NCBI RefSeq assembly: GCF_000514815.1
Contig: NZ_AZWQ01000017.1
Span: forward strand, 59,400 to 123,399
Source: Salinispora fenicalii
GTDB taxonomy: Bacteria > Actinomycetota > Actinomycetes > Mycobacteriales > Micromonosporaceae
Reading direction: 5' to 3'
DNA length: 64,000 nt
The position numbers and the translations under genes were made by a program. Below are positions 61,806-64,000 of this stretch, one piece after another. Each line of letters begins with the position of its first letter. Within the stretch, counting starts at the first letter, position 1. Below the pieces are notes generated by a model, which saw only the letters and a list, made by a program, of their open reading frames with translations, was not told the origin of the DNA and made no database searches.

Positions 61806-63377
61806 ATGGCTCTACGACTCGCCGACGGGACCGCCTGGTCCGAGGTCCTCGACCGCGCGGTGGCCGCCGCCCCCGAAGCCTTCTCCGCCCCGACAGACGG
61901 CATCCGAACGCTGCACAACCTGATCGAGGGCGACTGGCGAGCGGTCGGCGCCCCGACCACCGTACGCACGCCGGTCGACAACACCACCCTGATCCGCCTC
62001 CCCCGGCTGGACGCGACGACCGCTCGCGCCGCGGTCGCCCACGCCGCCGCCGCCCACCGGGACTGGGCCGACACCCCCCTCGCCGAACGGAAGGCGCGGG
62101 TCACCGCGGCCCTGGATTCCCTGTCCGCCCACCGTGACCTCCTTGCCCTCCTGCTCGTCTGGGAGATCGGCAAGCCGTGGCGGCTCGCCGGCGCCGACGT
62201 TGACCGGGCACTCGATGGTGTCCGGTGGTACGTCAACGAGATCGACCGAATGCTCGCCGACGGCCGGGAACCACTTCCCGGGCCGGTGAGCAACATCGCC
62301 TCGTGGAACTACCCGATGAGCGTCCTGGTCCACGCCGAGCTGGTGCAACTCCTCGCCGGAAACGCCGTGATCGCCAAGACCCCGTCACAGGGGGGCGCGG
62401 TCTGCCTCACCGTCGCACACGCGTTAATGCGCCGGGCCGGTCTGCCCGCCACGCTGCTCTCCGGCAGCGGCGAGGAGCTTTCCGAGGTGCTGGTCCGCGC
62501 CCCGGAGGTCGGCGCGGTGGCGTTCGTCGGCGGGCGCTCCAACGGCGGGAAGGTGGCGGCAGCTCTGCTGGACACCGACAAGCGGCACTTCATCGAGCAG
62601 GAAGGGCTCAACGCCTGGGGGATCTGGAACTTCTCCCGGTGGGATCAGCTCGCCACGCACCTGAAGAAGGGCTTTGAGTACGGCAAGCAACGCTGCACCG
62701 CCTACCCACGCTTCGTCGTACAACGGAACCTGGTCGATCAGTTCCTCGACATGTACCTGCCGGTGGTGCGATCCGTACGGTTCGGACACCCGCTGGCGGT
62801 CGACGATGGATGGTCCGCCGGCGGCCCCCTCCCCGAGCTGGACTTCGGGCCCCTGATCAGCGCCGCCAAGGCTGACGAACTCCGTCGCAAGGTCGACGAG
62901 GCAGTCCGGGGCGGAGCGGTCCCGCTGCACCGGGGCCGGCTCGACGGGGCGCCGTTCCTCGCCGGACAGGACACCTCCGCCTACGTGGCGCCGTCGGTGC
63001 TGCTCGCCCCACCCGGTCGATCTCGGCTGATGCACGCCGAGCCGTTCGGGCCGGTCGACACGATCGTGGTGGTGGACACCACCGACGAACTCCTCGCCGC
63101 GATGAACGCCTCCAACGGCGCGCTGGTCGCCTCCCTCGCCTGCGACGACGAGGACGAGGCGGCGAAGCTCGCCATGGACGTGCAGGCGTTCAAGGTCGGC
63201 ATCAACAAGCCCCGCTCCCGGGGCGACCGTCAGGAGCCGTTCGGTGGCCGGGGCGCCTCCTGGAAGGGGGCCTTCGTCGGTGGCGACCTGCTGGTCCAGG
63301 CGGTCACCGTCGGCGGCGCCGACGATCGCCTCTACGGCAACTTCCCGGACCGGACGGCGCTACCGCCGAACGTCTGA
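61806..63377 (+). CDS. aldehyde dehydrogenase-family protein
   Basis: The protein has 523 residues from ATG 61806, with GAGGAG upstream. It has the ALDH layout: IASWNYPMSVLVHAEL, AVIAKTPSQGGAVCL, the catalytic Cys297 in GKQRCTAYPRF and HAEPFGPVDTIVVVD. The usual Glu motif appears as FIEQEGLNAWG. It resembles phenylacetaldehyde or betaine-type ALDHs of uncertain substrate. It stands alone, with a strong terminator downstream. Confidence 0.87.
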   Translation: MALRLADGTAWSEVLDRAVAAAPEAFSAPTDGIRTLHNLIEGDWRAVGAPTTVRTPVDNTTLIRLPRLDATTARAAVAHAAAAHRDWADTPLAERKARVTAALDSLSAHRDLLALLLVWEIGKPWRLAGADVDRALDGVRWYVNEIDRMLADGREPLPGPVSNIASWNYPMSVLVHAELVQLLAGNAVIAKTPSQGGAVCLTVAHALMRRAGLPATLLSGSGEELSEVLVRAPEVGAVAFVGGRSNGGKVAAALLDTDKRHFIEQEGLNAWGIWNFSRWDQLATHLKKGFEYGKQRCTAYPRFVVQRNLVDQFLDMYLPVVRSVRFGHPLAVDDGWSAGGPLPELDFGPLISAAKADELRRKVDEAVRGGAVPLHRGRLDGAPFLAGQDTSAYVAPSVLLAPPGRSRLMHAEPFGPVDTIVVVDTTDELLAAMNASNGALVASLACDDEDEAAKLAMDVQAFKVGINKPRSRGDRQEPFGGRGASWKGAFVGGDLLVQAVTVGGADDRLYGNFPDRTALPPNV

Positions 63378-63442
63378 CGCTGCAAGCGGCTCCGTCGACA
63401 GCAGAGCCGCCCCTGTCGCACGACGACGCCACACCACATGGA

Positions 63443-63482
63443 CGGGCGGTGGATGGCCCAACAAGGTGCCATCCACCGCCCG
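63443..63482. terminator. intrinsic terminator
   Basis: CGGGCGGTGGATGGC (63443-63457) and GCCATCCACCGCCCG (63468-63482) form a perfect 15-bp stem with a 10-base loop, 66 bp after the ALDH stop codon. Confidence 0.85.
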
Positions 63483-63629
63483 AACAACATCAGTTGGTGC
63501 CTAACCCCACCCAACACCACCAAGCGAGGGTCGGAGCGGATAAGTTTCGCAAACCGCGCACATAGTGACAGACCGTGGGATACGAAGATTAGAAGTCGTT
63601 TCGGAATCCCTCGGAGCCCTTGGAGAATC

Positions 63630-64000
63630 ATGAATCGCCATCGTCGCCAGAGGCTGAGAGCAGGCCCACTGGCGGGTCGCAAACGGTGGGTGGCCATCGG
63701 CGTCATGACACCGCTCACGTTCGCGTTCGTCGGCCTGACCGCCCCCGCCTTCGGCCACGTCTGGGGCAGCGGTACGAACACGAGTACGAGTACGACCGCC
63801 TACCCGGACGAGGAGTGGGGCTGGGACCAGGGGGACTGGGGCCTCGGACACTGGGACCAGGAAGGCTGGGACCGCGGACACTGGGACAAAAAGTGTGGAC
63901 ACGCATGCCCTTCCGGGCCGCCGGGCCCCTCAGGACCACCGGGACCCACCGGACCACCCGGCCCCACTGGACCACCCGGCCCAACAGGACCACCCGGCCC
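63630..64000 (+). CDS. collagen-like secreted protein, partial
   Basis: The ATG at 63630 has TTGGAGAATC before it, and the gene runs off the window. The signal-like N-terminus (RKRWVAIGVMTPLTFAFVGL) is followed by a Thr/Ser spacer and a Trp/Asp-rich segment with HWDQ, HWDK and WGWDQGDW repeats. CGHAC precedes at least eight Gly-X-Y triplets (GPPGPSGPPGPTGPPG...). This is a bacterial collagen-like protein. The C-terminus and any anchor are outside the window. Confidence 0.85.
   Translation, partial: MNRHRRQRLRAGPLAGRKRWVAIGVMTPLTFAFVGLTAPAFGHVWGSGTNTSTSTTAYPDEEWGWDQGDWGLGHWDQEGWDRGHWDKKCGHACPSGPPGPSGPPGPTGPPGPTGPPGPTGPPG

Overview
This is a high-GC actinomycete chromosome window. The gene set points to Micromonosporaceae (Micromonospora or Salinispora type): an SsgA/B-family sporulation protein, a SpoOM-like protein, a DivIVA-like protein, an XRE+DUF397 pair, HelR-like RNA polymerase recycling ATPase, a DosS/DosR-like system, Acg-type nitroreductases and a bioFD/bioB-bsaP biotin locus. 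The genus is inferred from gene content and was not tested by a search.

Region 1-6.6 kb is accessory DNA. It holds two small genes with matching leader sequences and a compact RiPP (graspetide/imiditide-type) cluster on the minus strand: XRE-TPR regulator, two small proteins, precursor peptide, ATP-grasp ligase and a PIMT-like O-methyltransferase. The last two overlap by 4 bp. Near-matching TGTCCG...CGGACA inverted repeats lie on both sides of the regulator gene and are candidate operators. Region 6.63-9.77 kb is a 3.1-kb element integrated into tRNA-Val(CAC). It is bounded by 67-bp direct repeats and carries an excisionase-like gene, two small genes, unusual repeats, and a tyrosine recombinase that lacks its usual N-terminus and has a LacI-type helix-turn-helix inserted in its catalytic domain.

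Region 9.8-30 kb is mostly core: PGPGW membrane protein, SsgB-like protein, SDR, AraC regulator, a TPR protein with a Pro-Glu repeat, an OmpR-type two-component system, an iron-siderophore ABC importer behind an iron box, a LolA/RseB-like protein, HelR-like ATPase, SpoOM-like protein, an XRE/DUF397 pair and a DivIVA-like protein. Region 30-36 kb carries three tandem paralogous surface proteins. Each has seven RCC1 repeats, enough for one closed propeller, an Ig-like domain and an LPxTG-type sorting signal.

Region 36-48.5 kb looks like a dormancy/hypoxia (DosR-type) regulon: two universal stress proteins, phosphoketolase, P1B ATPase, two Acg-like nitroreductases, a GAF sensor kinase with the haem-ligand-type histidine, and a DevR-like regulator. 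I find GGGACNNNNGNCCC-like boxes in the promoter regions. Region 48.6-52 kb has an epimerase, tandem repeats and a secreted M19-like hydrolase with an F5/8-type C domain. Region 52.4-55.4 kb contains two tRNA arrays (Gly-Val and Gly-Cys-Val). Between them are an unrecognised two-gene operon, one member of which has PD-(D/E)XK-like motif spacing, and a frameshifted gene. Region 55.6-64 kb has TetR, methyltransferase, P450, bioD/bioF/bioB/bsaP, an aldehyde dehydrogenase and the start of a collagen-like (Gly-X-Y) secreted protein cut by the window edge.
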